Positions 54,361-63,520 of a stretch of DNA of 64,000 bases are shown piece after piece. Source of the stretch: Planctomycetaceae bacterium. GTDB taxonomy: Bacteria; Planctomycetota; Planctomycetia; Pirellulales; Lacipirellulaceae. The stretch covers positions 62,001-126,000 of the forward strand of contig PABB01000068.1 in NCBI GenBank assembly GCA_002702655.1. Direction: 5' to 3'. The notes below the pieces were generated by a model that ran no database searches, was not told the DNA's origin, and saw only the letters and a list, made by a program, of their open reading frames with translations. The stretch's first letter is position 1; each line of letters starts with the position of its first letter. A program made the translations under genes and the position numbers.

Positions 54361-54439
54361 GGTCAGAGGTCGGAGGTCAGAGGCCAGGATGCACAGGCAA
54401 AGCCTGTGTTGAAATCCCTGACCTCTGACCTCCGACCCC
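54361..54439. repeat. inverted pair of heptanucleotide arrays between fliM and proA
   Basis: Left arm (54361-54388): GGTCAGA, GGTCGGA, GGTCAGA, GGCCAGG. Right arm (54419-54439): TGACCTC, TGACCTC, CGACCCC. Both keep exact 7-nt phase. A small hairpin CACAGGC/GCCTGTG lies in the centre. Confidence 0.85.
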
Positions 54440-54445
54440 GATCCT

Positions 54446-55732
54446 CTACTTCCTCACTTGTCCGTTTCCATGGACCACGTATTTGTAGCTGGTGAGTTCC
54501 TCAATGCCGCAGGGGCCGCGGGCGTGGAACTTGTCGGTGCTGATGCCAATCTCGGCGCCCAGGCCGAACTCGCCGCCGTCGTTGAACCGCGTGCTGGCGT
54601 TCACCATGACCGCGGCGCTGTCGACCGCCGCGGCAAACTGCTCGGCCGCCGCCAGGTCGTTGGTCACAATCGCATCGGTGTGGTGCGAGCCGTAGCGGTT
54701 GACGTGCTCAATCGCCGCGTCGACCGAGGGCACGACGCACGCGGAAATGACGGGCCCCAAAAACTCGGCGCCATAATCTTCTTCGGTCGCGGGGATCGCC
54801 GAATCCACCAGTTCGCAAACCCGCTCGTCGCCGCGAATCTCGATTTCATGCTGAGCGAGCGCCGCGGCCGCGGCCGGCAGGAACTCCGCCGCCACGTCGG
54901 CATGCACCAGCAGCGACTCGGCCGCGTTGCACACGCCCATCCGCTGGCACTTCGAGTTGACCAAGATGTCGCACGCCGACTGCAAGTCCGCCGACGCGTC
55001 GACATACACGTGGCAGTTGCCGTCGAAGTGCTTGATGACCGGCATCTGGGCTTCGGCGCACACGCGGCGGATCAGCCCCTCGCCGCCGCGGGGGATCGCC
55101 ACGTCGATCGACTCGGGCATCGTTAAGAACTGTCCCACGGCCGCCCGGTCGGTCGTGGCAACCAACTGCACGGCGTCGGCGGGCAAGCCACACTCGGCGG
55201 CCGCCTCGTGCAAGAGCTCCACGATGGCCGTGCTGGAGTGGATTGCTTCCTTGCCGCCGCGCAGGATCACGGCGTTGCCAGCCTTGACGCAAATCGCCGC
55301 CGCGTCGGCCGTAACGTTGGGGCGCGATTCGTAAATGAAGAACACAACGCCCAGCGGCACGCGCACCTTGTTGATCACCAGGCCGTTAGGGCGCACCGTC
55401 GAGTCGATCACCCGGCCGATCGGATCGCGCAATAGCGCGACCGCTTCCAGCCCGGCGGCGATTCCCTCGACCCGCTCCGCCGTGAGCCGCAGCCGATCGA
55501 CTTGCGCGGGCGTCAGGCCGTAGTCAGGCGCCGCGGCCAGGTCTTGTTGGTTCGCTGCGGTCAGTCGCTCCTGGCTGGACCGCAGCAGGGCCGCGGAACG
55601 CTTGAGCCAAGCGATCTTCACGTCGCCACTGATTGTGGCCAGTTGGGCGCTGGCGGCCTTGGCGCGCTGGGCCACGTCGCGGCAATACGCGGGCAGGTCA
55701 GTAATGATCGGGGAGGAGGCGGCGACGGACAT
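54446..55732 (-). CDS. proA: glutamate-5-semialdehyde dehydrogenase
   Basis: A 428-residue gamma-glutamyl phosphate reductase, the second step of proline synthesis. The nucleotide-binding [29 protein letters not shown]-like GGKEAIHSS, and the catalytic Cys in [15 protein letters not shown] are clear, with the C-terminal [24 protein letters not shown] segment. The ATG at 55732 is used; a GTG at 55738 is in frame. No proB is adjacent. Confidence 0.94.
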   Translation of the reverse strand: MSVAASSPIITDLPAYCRDVAQRAKAASAQLATISGDVKIAWLKRSAALLRSSQERLTAANQQDLAAAPDYGLTPAQVDRLRLTAERVEGIAAGLEAVALLRDPIGRVIDSTVRPNGLVINKVRVPLGVVFFIYESRPNVTADAAAICVKAGNAVILRGGKEAIHSSTAIVELLHEAAAECGLPADAVQLVATTDRAAVGQFLTMPESIDVAIPRGGEGLIRRVCAEAQMPVIKHFDGNCHVYVDASADLQSACDILVNSKCQRMGVCNAAESLLVHADVAAEFLPAAAAALAQHEIEIRGDERVCELVDSAIPATEEDYGAEFLGPVISACVVPSVDAAIEHVNRYGSHHTDAIVTNDLAAAEQFAAAVDSAAVMVNASTRFNDGGEFGLGAEIGISTDKFHARGPCGIEELTSYKYVVHGNGQVRK

Positions 55733-55842
55733 AATCACACAGCAACGGTCAGAGCAGCGACGGGCAAAAGCGGCGCGAGGGCAACCGCTTAAGTATCGAC
55801 GCCCAGAGAACTTGGGTCAACGCCGGTTGGCCGGAGTGGAGT

Positions 55843-55922
55843 GTGCCACGGCTCTGCGAGCCGTGCTGAATCACCAATGCGGCCCCGTCACCGCCGGCGC
55901 ACGGCTCACAGAGCCGTGGCAC
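55843..55922. repeat. twin-hairpin GTGCCAC element, subfamily 1, copy c
   Basis: Left arm 55843-55865 (identical to copy b at 44347) and right arm 55900-55922, inverted copies of each other; each arm is a hairpin. The 34-nt centre is unique. A heptanucleotide array follows after 7 bp. Confidence 0.9.
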
Positions 55923-55929
55923 GCCCGCC

Positions 55930-55957
55930 AGTCACCAATAACCAATCACCAGTCACC
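55930..55957 (+). repeat. heptanucleotide array at the folP 3' end
   Basis: Four exact-phase units: AGTCACC, AATAACC, AATCACC, AGTCACC. The last part runs into the final codons of folP on the minus strand. Words recur at 6070-6097. Confidence 0.8.
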
Positions 55958-56827
55958 TTTTCCGGCCAGACATGCTTCCATTGCCAGCAGGGCCTCGCGG
56001 ACCGGCCGCACGTCGTGCACGCGGATCACCTGCACGCCCTGCACCGCCAGGGCCAGCGCCGCCCCCACGGTGGCTGCGGTGCGATCGGCCTGTTTGTCGC
56101 CGATGAGCTTGCCGAGGAAACCCTTGCGGGAATGGCCGACCAAAAGCGGGCAGCCCAAATCGTGCAGCCGCCAGCAGTTGGCCATCAGCTGGATATTGTG
56201 CTGGTGCGTCTTGCCAAAGCCGATCCCCGGGTCGAGGCAAATCCGCTCCGCTGCCACGCCGGCCGCCAGCAGCGCGTCCCGCCGCGCGGCCAGGTAGGCG
56301 TGGATCTCGCCCACTAGATCATCGTACTGCGGGTCGTCCTGCATGGTCTGCGGCGTGCCCCGCATGTGCATCGCACAGACGCCCGCGGCCGAGGCCACCG
56401 CCAGCGGCAGCATCGCCGGATCGCCGGTCAAGCCGGTGACGTCGTTGATGATTTGCGCCCCCGCCTCCAGCGCGGCTGCCGCGACGCTCGCCTTGCTGGT
56501 GTCGATCGACAGCGGCACGTCAACCGCGGCGGCCAGCGCGGCGATGACCGGCTGGGTGCGGCGCTGCTCCTCGGCGGCGTCGACGACCTCGGCATAGGGG
56601 CGCGTGCTCTCGCCGCCAATGTCCAGCAGATCGGCCCCGTCGGCCGCGAGTTGCTCGCCGCGGGCAATCGCCGCGGCCGGGTCAAAAAACCGCCCGCCGT
56701 CGGAGAAGCTATCGGGCGTGGCGTTGATGATGCCCATCAACAACGGCCGCGGGCCGAGGGCCAGCGTCCGCGTGCGCAGTTGCCACTCACCGGCGCGGTG
56801 CTTCGGCAATTCAAACGAAGTGAACAT
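55946..56827 (-). CDS. folP: dihydropteroate synthase
   Basis: A 293-residue enzyme that joins pterin and p-aminobenzoate in folate synthesis. The conserved start PLLMGIINATPDSFSDGGRFFD, the DIGGESTRPYAE block, LSIDTSKASVA, INDVTGL, and the C-terminal FGKTHQHNIQL region with ICLDPGIGFGKT are intact. Its last codons are made of a heptanucleotide repeat. It follows lptE on the same strand after a 182-bp gap with two repeats. Confidence 0.94.
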   Translation of the reverse strand: MFTSFELPKHRAGEWQLRTRTLALGPRPLLMGIINATPDSFSDGGRFFDPAAAIARGEQLAADGADLLDIGGESTRPYAEVVDAAEEQRRTQPVIAALAAAVDVPLSIDTSKASVAAAALEAGAQIINDVTGLTGDPAMLPLAVASAAGVCAMHMRGTPQTMQDDPQYDDLVGEIHAYLAARRDALLAAGVAAERICLDPGIGFGKTHQHNIQLMANCWRLHDLGCPLLVGHSRKGFLGKLIGDKQADRTAATVGAALALAVQGVQVIRVHDVRPVREALLAMEACLAGKGDW

Positions 56828-56914
56828 GCCCCGCAGCGTAGCGTGGCGCGGGGCGGGGCGTCTACTGGCGGAGGGGGCGAGCGCCGTTGTCGCGGGGGCG
56901 GACTTGAGATCCCA

Positions 56915-56938
56915 CCGGCCCGCGTAGCGGCCCGGCTA
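56915..56938 (+). repeat. 24-nt interspersed repeat, copy 2
   Basis: Identical over 24 nt to 4702-4725. It lies in the folP-lptE gap, a few tens of bases before another heptanucleotide array. Confidence 0.6.
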
Positions 56939-56971
56939 CTTCGGGGTATTCGCGGATGTCGCAATCCTCTG

Positions 56972-56999
56972 GCTGACAGCTGACAGCCAATAGCTGACA
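56972..56999 (+). repeat. heptanucleotide array GCTGACA
   Basis: Four exact-phase units: GCTGACA, GCTGACA, GCCAATA, GCTGACA. Ends 10 bp before the lptE stop codon on the minus strand. Confidence 0.8.
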
Positions 57000-57009
57000 G
57001 CCGCGCAGC

Positions 57010-57636
57010 TCACCACGGCTCTTCCATCGTGGCCACGATCTGCTCGGCAAGCCGCTGGATGGCCAGTTGCTGCTGGACGGCAATCGACTGGCCGGCCTCG
57101 GTGATCAGCGCACCGGCCTGGCCCATCGGCAATAGCGCCGGCGGCACGGCGACCGCCATCGGGGCCGTCAGCGGCATGCGACGGCGATTGTACCAGGTCA
57201 CCTCAGCCAGCAGATTCAGCTCGATCGAACGCGGATCGTCGTTCTGGTTTTCGGCGATCACCCGTTTGGTATCGCTGACGATTCGCGCGGACAGCACGCT
57301 GTCGGCGTCGGGGGTGCCGACGACCTTGAACGGGGTTTTCAGCTCGATTTCTTTGATGACGGCCTCAGTGAGCCGCTCGCCCAAGTCGCGGCGGAAGCTG
57401 TCCGACTCGATCATCGGCACATACACGGTCGATACGTCGGGGGCGTAGAGCGTCTCGTTGCCGACGCGGTAAGCGGCGCAGCCGGAGAGAACTAACAGCA
57501 GCGCCGGCAGAATTGCCAGCAGGAAACCGGGGTGGCTGGGGACGAGCGCAGCGAACCCCCAGGGCGCAACTGGGGGCTCCGCTGCGCTCCGTCCCCAGCC
57601 ACCCAAGAAACCGTGCTTATCGGCGGATCGTGCCAT
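57010..57636 (-). CDS. lptE: LptE family LPS-assembly lipoprotein with palindrome in leader
   Basis: A 208-residue lipoprotein: the hydrophobic signal FLLAILPALLLVLSG ends in a lipobox Cys, followed by AAYRVGNETLYAPDVSTVYVPMIESDSFRRDLGERLTEAVIKEIE, the LptE pattern. The start ATG at 57636 lies inside the last codons of the upstream lipoprotein gene (20-bp overlap), which supports it. About 27 residues between start and signal (GGWGRSAAEPPVAPWGFAALVPSHPG) are encoded by an inverted repeat of 31-33-nt arms (57533-57603). The n-region of the signal is therefore unusually long. LptE plugs the LptD channel for LPS export. Confidence 0.8.
   Translation of the reverse strand: MARSADKHGFLGGWGRSAAEPPVAPWGFAALVPSHPGFLLAILPALLLVLSGCAAYRVGNETLYAPDVSTVYVPMIESDSFRRDLGERLTEAVIKEIELKTPFKVVGTPDADSVLSARIVSDTKRVIAENQNDDPRSIELNLLAEVTWYNRRRMPLTAPMAVAVPPALLPMGQAGALITEAGQSIAVQQQLAIQRLAEQIVATMEEPW
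57533..57603. repeat. inverted repeat within the lptE leader codons
   Basis: Arms beginning GTGGCTGGGGAC and ending GTCCCCAGCCAC are near-perfect inverted copies over about 31-33 nt with a 7-nt centre (GGCGCAA). The element keeps the reading frame of lptE and codes for part of its n-region. Its build is like the palindromic repeats of the gaps. Confidence 0.85.
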
Positions 57637-58996
57637 TGTCTCCCCCGTCGGCCGGCGGCGAGGCAATCTGCAGCTGCCCTTCGTCCCGCAGCGGCACGTT
57701 GTTCAGTTTGCTCCGCTCTTCATTCTCGGGGAACAAATCGACAATCGTCTGCAGCGGCTCGGTGGGATGGTCCGGCGCGCCGCCCAACTCGGCGTAGCGA
57801 GCCCGCGCGCGGGCGGCCAGATCCGACTCGGGGTAGTTCTTCATCACGTCAGCGTAGTATCGCTTGGCGGCGCCATAGTGCTTGATGTTGTCGAAGTGCT
57901 CGGCCATCGAGTACTCGCGCAGGGCGAGTTGCTTGGTCAGCTGCCCCTGCACCTCGGCCAGCCGCGTGCGTTGCTCGTCGTCCAATTCGCTGGAGAACTG
58001 CGCTCGCAGTTGGGCGACCAGGTCCTTGGCTTCCTCCAACGGCGTGCCGTCGTAGTCGGGGCCCTGATACTTGCGAAGTTTGCATTGCAGGCCCAGCAGA
58101 TGCGCTTCGAACTGATGGTCGCTGCGCGGGTACTCCTTGCGGAGCAGGTCGTAGTGGTAGTCGGCGTCGTTGTACCGCCCCCGCAGGAAGTACGAGTTGG
58201 CGGTGGCCATGATCGCATCATCGGCCAGCGGGCCGGTGGGATCGTTCAGGCGGATGTTCTCGTGCGTCTTGTTGGCCCGGCCGATCGTGTCGAACAGCGG
58301 GCGGCGGTTGTCGAACAGGTTGGGCGTGAGCGGCCAGTCGGGGCGGTACTGTTCGTACTGCTCCCAGTAGCGGGCGATCGCAAACTGCCGGGTGATCGCC
58401 TTGTCCAGATGCGGCGAGTTGGGATTCTGCTGCAGCAGTTCTTCGTACGCGTTGACCGCTTGCGGGTACTTGTCGTCGAAGAAGTAGCACTCGGCCAATT
58501 GGAACATGGCGTCCTGCTCCAGCGCGGTGCCGGGAGCGCGGGACGCGGCTTCCTTAAACTGTTTGGCCGCCTGGCTGTATTTCTGCTCGCGGAAGAGTTG
58601 CTCGCCCTGCGTGAAGGCGGCTTGTGCCCGCTGCTGGTCGGGGCCCAGGCCCATACTTTCCTTCACCTCGGCCATGGTGTTTTGAAAGCCGACGTCGCCC
58701 AGCAGGCTCTTGCTGGCTTCTTCCTTTTCCAATCGGCGCGCCACGCGGGTGTTGATCGGCCGGCCCTCGCCGTCGAAGTAGCCCGGCACGTCGGCGACCT
58801 GATAGCCCTGCCCCGGGACGAAGGTGGCTTTCTTCTTGTGTTTTTTCCACCACGCCTTGGTGCCGACCGCAGCGGTGCTGGAGGACGACATCCCGGGGAC
58901 CGTCGGGCTGGGCAGCCCGAGGGAGGCGCAGCCGATCGCTGCGCTCGCGACGAGCCCCGCTAGGACGACGGTCAACAGCGATCGGAAGTGCGACAT
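57617..58996 (-). CDS. BamD-like TPR lipoprotein
   Basis: A 459-residue lipoprotein. The signal ends in AAIGC, then a Ser-rich and Lys-rich linker, a region of about 60 residues with no assigned fold and several TPR-like repeats: AAFTQGEQLFREQKYSQAAKQFKEAA, DAMFQLAECYFFDDKYPQAVNAYEELLQQNPNS, ATANSYFLRGRYNDADYHYDLLRKEYPRS and AKRYYADVMKNYPESDLAARARARYAEL. This is the YfiO/BamD type of helical outer-membrane assembly factor, but nearly twice the usual length. It is co-encoded with lptE, whose start overlaps its end. Confidence 0.8.
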   Translation of the reverse strand: MSHFRSLLTVVLAGLVASAAIGCASLGLPSPTVPGMSSSSTAAVGTKAWWKKHKKKATFVPGQGYQVADVPGYFDGEGRPINTRVARRLEKEEASKSLLGDVGFQNTMAEVKESMGLGPDQQRAQAAFTQGEQLFREQKYSQAAKQFKEAASRAPGTALEQDAMFQLAECYFFDDKYPQAVNAYEELLQQNPNSPHLDKAITRQFAIARYWEQYEQYRPDWPLTPNLFDNRRPLFDTIGRANKTHENIRLNDPTGPLADDAIMATANSYFLRGRYNDADYHYDLLRKEYPRSDHQFEAHLLGLQCKLRKYQGPDYDGTPLEEAKDLVAQLRAQFSSELDDEQRTRLAEVQGQLTKQLALREYSMAEHFDNIKHYGAAKRYYADVMKNYPESDLAARARARYAELGGAPDHPTEPLQTIVDLFPENEERSKLNNVPLRDEGQLQIASPPADGGDNGTIRR

Positions 58997-59095
58997 GAGC
59001 AAAACAGCCACCGGCCAGAAAAGCGAAACCACCGCGCCGCCGTGTGCGCGAATCATCCCAGCCGGACCGCGGCGCGGTCCGGGCGCCGTTGTTCA

Positions 59096-60325
59096 CTAGT
59101 TGCGAGCGTACGCCGAACTGACGCTTTCCCGCGGCACGGCGACCACTTGGGGGATAATGTCAAAGGGGAGTTCGACGATCGACTTGGGGTTGAACCCGTC
59201 GGCCGTGGCGCCCTTGCCGGCGAACAGCTCGTCGAACTTCTGCTTGGCGAAGGCGGCCTCGGCAGGGTCGGGCGTCAATTGTTGGATCAGCGAATTGTTC
59301 GGCGTCGTGGCGCTGAACGTGGCCATGATGATCTGCGCGTCGCGATTGTTCAGCACGATTTGGCCGTTGGCCGTTTGCTGGCCGTCGTTGAATCCGCCGA
59401 TCGTCACGTAACTCTCGTGGCGATCGTGGAATTCGTAGGCTTCCCAGCCTTTCTTGCGGAGCGCGACAACCATTTTGTGGGCATTCTTGCCGGCCTCGAC
59501 CAGCGGATCATCGTCTTTCGCCTGACGCGTCCGCGCGGACAGTTCAGGAGCGCCTTTGGCTCCTTCCAAGGCCACGCGACCGCGGAACGTCGCCACGCGA
59601 ATCGTGTAGCGGCCCGGGCAATTCAGCAGCGAGTACTCGAACTTGCGGTTCCACTTCATCACCTCGGGATCGACCGTATTGGGGACGAAGAACTCGCGGG
59701 GCAGCAGCGGGTTGCGCGTCAGAAACGCGTGCGACATCGGCCCCTCCGGCAATTGCTTGCCGCCCATCTGGCGTTTGGCGTTGTGGTAGAACTCGCGGAC
59801 GGCCGCCATCGTTTGGGAGGTTTCCTCGGTCTCGAGCGTCAGCGTTTTGGGCTGCATGGTCTTGAGCTGCTCGAGCATGTCCTGCGCGTCCACGTCGTCG
59901 ATCGCGGGGAACTCGCCGACCAGCACCGCGTGCTGCACCACCTGGTCGCCGCGCTGCAGTCGCCGCTTGACGCCGCCGTATTTGCGGGCGCCCAGGGCCG
60001 CGTCCTCGCCGGCCAGATCGAACGTCATGCCGTAGTAGTACGCCGGCAGGTTGAACCGGCTGCGCATCTCCAGCACCAGGTCGCGGGCCTGCTTCTCGCC
60101 CGTCTCGCCGGTGAACGACGCGGCCAGGATCAACCACGGGCCGTTCTCTTGCTGCAGCGTGTAGTCGGCTTGCGGATCGGCGGCGACCCGTTTGCGGGGC
60201 ATGATCTGCTTCCACAGCGGCGGCGCGGCCGCGGCAAACGGGACGTCCGCCACAACGAGGGCGACCAGCGCGAGCGTCGTCGCGCGAAGGACGAAACGGT
60301 GCGGTGCGAGGAGCAAAGTGTTCAT
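59096..60325 (-). CDS. secreted hypothetical protein
   Basis: A 409-residue protein with a signal peptide (about 1-32, ending FAAAAP) and no recognised domain. Two alternating strand-helix segments occur: GPWLILAASFTGETGEKQARDLVLEMRSRFNLPAYYY and PGRYTIRVATFRGRVALEG, separated by helical parts; both resemble SPOR-like strand-helix units. It precedes the lipoprotein genes on the same strand. Start is ATG at 60325; a GTG at 60331 is in frame. Confidence 0.65.
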   Translation of the reverse strand: MNTLLLAPHRFVLRATTLALVALVVADVPFAAAAPPLWKQIMPRKRVAADPQADYTLQQENGPWLILAASFTGETGEKQARDLVLEMRSRFNLPAYYYGMTFDLAGEDAALGARKYGGVKRRLQRGDQVVQHAVLVGEFPAIDDVDAQDMLEQLKTMQPKTLTLETEETSQTMAAVREFYHNAKRQMGGKQLPEGPMSHAFLTRNPLLPREFFVPNTVDPEVMKWNRKFEYSLLNCPGRYTIRVATFRGRVALEGAKGAPELSARTRQAKDDDPLVEAGKNAHKMVVALRKKGWEAYEFHDRHESYVTIGGFNDGQQTANGQIVLNNRDAQIIMATFSATTPNNSLIQQLTPDPAEAAFAKQKFDELFAGKGATADGFNPKSIVELPFDIIPQVVAVPRESVSSAYARN

Positions 60326-60446
60326 GGTCACGCGGGTGTGCTGGGGGAAATCTGCGGAAACTGCGGGCGGCGGCCGGGGCCGGCGCGCTCGCTCGGGCGG
60401 CGGACAGTAGCAAACCCCGCGGCCCCCAGAAAGACCGGTTCGCGCG

Positions 60447-60518
60447 TGCCACTGCTGGCTCGTTCAGCAGTGCGAAACGGGGACAAGGCGCCCACTGCTG
60501 GACGAACCAGCAGTGGCA
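60447..60518. repeat. twin-hairpin GTGCCAC element, subfamily 2, copy b
   Basis: Left arm 60447-60472 and right arm 60493-60518, inverted copies with two differences in 26. Each arm folds on itself around CACTGCTGG/CCAGCAGTG. The outer ends TGCCAC/GTGGCA are shared with subfamily 1. Confidence 0.85.
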
Positions 60519-60581
60519 TACTCGGACGATGCGGTTCTTCTGCAAGATCTCCCCCGCCCCGGCGAAGTACCGCCGGCGGGG

Positions 60582-60590
60582 TGGTATAAT
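60582..60590 (+). promoter_or_regulatory. putative extended -10 promoter of sppA
   Basis: TGG followed by a consensus TATAAT (60585-60590) forms an extended -10 element; no -35 box is needed for such promoters and none is evident. It lies about 110 bp before the sppA ATG. Confidence 0.5.
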
Positions 60591-60700
60591 CGTGAGTCCT
60601 GCTCGCAGCGCCGCAGCCCCTACGGCACGGCCCGCCGGGAGCAGACGCCCGTCATGACTCGCACCGGCCGCAGGGCCGCATCTTTTGAAGGGGGATTCCC

Positions 60701-62572
60701 ATGATTCGCCAGTTTCGCCTGCTTCGTTTCCTGCTGGCCGTGGCCGTGCTGACGGCCCCCGCGGGAGCATTGCTGGCGCCCGCACAACTGCTTGCCAAAG
60801 AAACAGCCGACGCGTCGGCTGAGAAGGCAGAGAAGACTGACGACGCGAAAACTGAATCCAAGCCCAACAAGGTCCGGCTGGCGCACATCGCGCTGCAGGG
60901 CTCGCTGCCGGAGTCGCCCGGCGAGATGTCGCTGTTTGGCGACCTGGGCGTCGACCTGCGCAAGACGATCGCCCGTCTGGACCAGGCGGCCGAGGATGAC
61001 GACATCGCGGGCGTGATTCTGCAGATCGACACGACGCCGGCCCGCGGCAAGTGCAACGAGTTGCGCGACGCGATCAAGCGCGTGCAGGCCGCCAACAAAA
61101 AAGTGTACGCCCACCTGGAGTCGGCCGTCGGGCAGCAATACGTGCTGGCGGCCGCGTGCGACGAGATCGTGATTCCCGAAGCTGGCATCGTGATGATGCC
61201 CGGCATCCACGGCGAGTTCGGCTTCTACAAGGACATGCTCGGGAAGATTGGCGTGCAGGCCGACTTCATCCACATGGGCCAGGCCAAGGGCGCTGCCGAG
61301 CCGTACACGCGCACTGAGTTCAGCGACGCCGTGCGCGAGAATATGACCGCGTTGATCGACGACTTGTACGACCAGGCGATCTCGTCTATCGCCGCCGACC
61401 GGCAGTTGCAGGTCGAAGTGGTCCGCGAAGCGATCGACCGCGGCCTGCTGACCGCCGCGGCGGCCAAAGAAGTCGGGCTGATCGACCGCGTGGCCTATCC
61501 CGACGAGTTCCGTCAGTCGTTGACCAAGGAGTACAACGCCGACAACCTGGTGTACGTGGTCAACTACGCCAAGAAGAAGATCGACACCGACTTCTCCGGC
61601 CCGATGGGCATGATGAAGTTGTTCCAGGCGATCCTGGGCGAGGGCGGCAGCAGCAGTGCGGACAAGGGTCCCAAGCTGGCCATCGTGTACGCGGTGGGCC
61701 CGATCATGCCGGGCAAAAGCGAGAGCAGCCCGCTAGGCGGCGGCAGCATGGGATCGACCACGATTGTCGAGGCGCTGAAGAAGGCCGCTGACGACGAGCA
61801 AGTGAAAGCCATCGTCATGCGGGTCGACAGCCCTGGCGGCTCGGCCCTGGCCAGCGACCTCATCTGGCGGCAGACGTGCGTCATCGACAAGCCGATCGTG
61901 GTCAGCATGGGCAACGTGGCGGGCAGCGGCGGCTACTACATTTCAATGGGCGCCGACCGCATCTTCGCCGAGCCGGGCACCGTCACCGGGTCGATCGGCG
62001 TGGTGGGCGGCAAGTTCGTCCTGGGCGGCCTGTACGACAAGATCGGCATGACGACCGAAACGATCTCCCGCGGCAAGAACAGCGGCGTGTTCTCCACGAC
62101 CGAAAAGTTCACCGACGGCGAGCGCGAAGCCCTACAGACGATGATGGAAGACATCTACGACCAGTTCACCGCCAAGGCCGCCGAAGGGCGCGGCATGGAG
62201 CAGGACGATCTGAAGAAGCTCGCCGAGGGCAAAGTTTACACCGGCCGGGTAGCCAAGCGATTGGGTCTGGTCGACGAGTTGGGCACGCTGAAGGACGCCA
62301 TTGCGGCGGCCAAGCGGCTGGCCGGGCTCGACCCCGACGAAAAGGTGCGGGCGATGATTCTGCCCGAGCCGACCAACCCGCTGGAGATGCTGCTGGGGGC
62401 CGACCCCGACCAGCAACAGCACGAGGCGCGTTCGGCCGCGTGGGCCCTATCGGCCGCTGCGGGCGTGGCGCCGGAACTGTCCGGCCGCGTGCAGCAAGCG
62501 CTGCAGTTGATGCAAGTCATGCAGCAGCAGCCGGTCGCCGTGACGATGCCGTACTGGATTGAGATCAAGTAA
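60701..62572 (+). CDS. sppA: signal peptide peptidase SppA, 67K type
   Basis: A 623-residue membrane-bound serine protease with two tandem S49 domains. The N-terminal hydrophobic helix is followed by a charged linker; the catalytic Lys is K196 in MGQAKGAAEPYTR (first domain) and the nucleophile Ser is S409 in GNVAGSGGYYISMGAD (second domain), the same pairing across repeats as in E. coli SppA. SppA degrades cleaved signal peptides. A perfect terminator follows the stop. Confidence 0.95.
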   Translation: MIRQFRLLRFLLAVAVLTAPAGALLAPAQLLAKETADASAEKAEKTDDAKTESKPNKVRLAHIALQGSLPESPGEMSLFGDLGVDLRKTIARLDQAAEDDDIAGVILQIDTTPARGKCNELRDAIKRVQAANKKVYAHLESAVGQQYVLAAACDEIVIPEAGIVMMPGIHGEFGFYKDMLGKIGVQADFIHMGQAKGAAEPYTRTEFSDAVRENMTALIDDLYDQAISSIAADRQLQVEVVREAIDRGLLTAAAAKEVGLIDRVAYPDEFRQSLTKEYNADNLVYVVNYAKKKIDTDFSGPMGMMKLFQAILGEGGSSSADKGPKLAIVYAVGPIMPGKSESSPLGGGSMGSTTIVEALKKAADDEQVKAIVMRVDSPGGSALASDLIWRQTCVIDKPIVVSMGNVAGSGGYYISMGADRIFAEPGTVTGSIGVVGGKFVLGGLYDKIGMTTETISRGKNSGVFSTTEKFTDGEREALQTMMEDIYDQFTAKAAEGRGMEQDDLKKLAEGKVYTGRVAKRLGLVDELGTLKDAIAAAKRLAGLDPDEKVRAMILPEPTNPLEMLLGADPDQQQHEARSAAWALSAAAGVAPELSGRVQQALQLMQVMQQQPVAVTMPYWIEIK

Positions 62573-62613
62573 GACTTCGGCTAACGCGGCAACAAACGAC
62601 GACAGTCATCACA

Positions 62614-62650
62614 GAGCCCCCGCGGCGAGTTCGCGGGGGCTCGTTTCATT
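62614..62650 (+). terminator. intrinsic terminator of sppA
   Basis: A perfect 11-bp stem GAGCCCCCGCG / CGCGGGGGCTC with a 7-nt loop, followed by GTTTCATTT. Confidence 0.8.
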
Positions 62651-62775
62651 TCGCTCCGCATCACGCACCCGCGCGGCCGCGTGGTATTGCGCGCAGGCTC
62701 GAGCCCCGACGGCCTGAAGGGCCGGTTCTACGCAAGCCCAGAACGCAGCCTGGGTCTTTGCGCCAACCACCACGG

Positions 62776-62832
62776 TAGCCCTGAAAGGGCGCGCTTCGTG
62801 GAACTTGCATGTAGCGCGCCCTTTCAGAGCTA
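62776..62832. repeat. long palindrome within the intergenic hairpin cluster
   Basis: CTGAAAGGGCGCGCT (62781-62795) pairs exactly with 62813-62827; TAGC/GCTA extends it by 4 bp after one mismatch. Centre 17 nt. Smaller palindromes flank it (CCCAGGG/CCCTGGG at about 62855-62873, GCGGCC/GGCCGC at about 62884-62900). The style matches the cluster at 42131-42456. Confidence 0.8.
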
Positions 62833-62956
62833 TCCGGAACTCCTGCGCCAGGGTCCCAGGGCTGCGCCCTGGGCTATCGTAATGCGGCCCTTCAGGCCGC
62901 GGTTATCGTGTGCAACGACTGTCGGGTGGTTCGCGGCGTTGGTCGATGTAGCGTTT

Positions 62957-62982
62957 CCCGGCGGCAAGTGTGCCGCCGGCTA
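62957..62982 (+). repeat. solitary 26-nt GCCGGCGGCAC-type arm
   Basis: Identical over 26 nt to the right arm of the inverted pair at 45330-45355 and followed by similar bases (GGAACC versus AGAACC). No partner arm is nearby. Confidence 0.75.
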
Positions 62983-63076
62983 GGAACCAACTTGGCGCCG
63001 GCTCAACAGCTGAGCGGACTCGCGGGCAGGGGCGAACTCGCGCCCTCCCCCGCTGCTTACGTGCTATAACCACGGC

Positions 63077-63520
63077 ATGAATGACACATCGCTTACGCCG
63101 TTTCATGTGGCCGTGCAGGTGCGCGACCTGGCCGAGGCCCGCGCGTTCTACGGCGGCGTGCTGGGTTGTAGCGAGGGCCGCTCGGCCGACGCGTGGGTCG
63201 ACTTCAACCTGTTCGGCCACCAGTTCGTCTGCCACGTGAATCCCGAGTTGGGCCCTGCGGGCCGGCTCGCCTCGCACTACAACCCGGTCGACGGCCACGG
63301 GGTGCCGGTGCCGCACTTCGGGGTGGTACTGACGATGGACGCCTGGACGGAGTTGGCCGACCGGCTGCGGGCGGCCGACGTGCAGTTCGTCATCGAACCG
63401 TACACCCGCTTCGCCGGTGAGCCGGGCGAGCAGGCGACGATGTTTCTGCTGGACCCCACCGGCAATGCGCTGGAGTTCAAAGCGTTTGCCGACATCGACG
63501 GGCAGTTGTTCGCCACGTAG
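63077..63520 (+). CDS. VOC family protein (glyoxalase/dioxygenase superfamily)
   Basis: A 147-residue protein with the two beta-alpha-beta-beta-beta units of the VOC fold. Candidate metal ligands are the His in PFHVAVQV, the His in [10 protein letters not shown] and the Glu in GNALEFKAF. The pattern matches lyases or dioxygenase-like proteins; no substrate can be inferred. It stands alone. Confidence 0.78.
   Translation: MNDTSLTPFHVAVQVRDLAEARAFYGGVLGCSEGRSADAWVDFNLFGHQFVCHVNPELGPAGRLASHYNPVDGHGVPVPHFGVVLTMDAWTELADRLRAADVQFVIEPYTRFAGEPGEQATMFLLDPTGNALEFKAFADIDGQLFAT

Larger units (their letters stand above)
60326..60700. other. divergent intergenic region between the secreted protein and sppA
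   Basis: No gene is supported in these 375 bp. It contains a twin-hairpin element (60447-60518) and an extended -10 promoter for sppA at 60582-60590, listed separately. Confidence 0.55.
62573..63076. other. intergenic region rich in palindromes between sppA and the VOC gene
   Basis: No gene is supported in these 504 bp. It starts with the sppA terminator, then an RNA-folding-like cluster of palindromes (62696-62910) and a solitary copy of the 26-nt arm (62957-62982). Nothing else is recognised. Confidence 0.6.
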
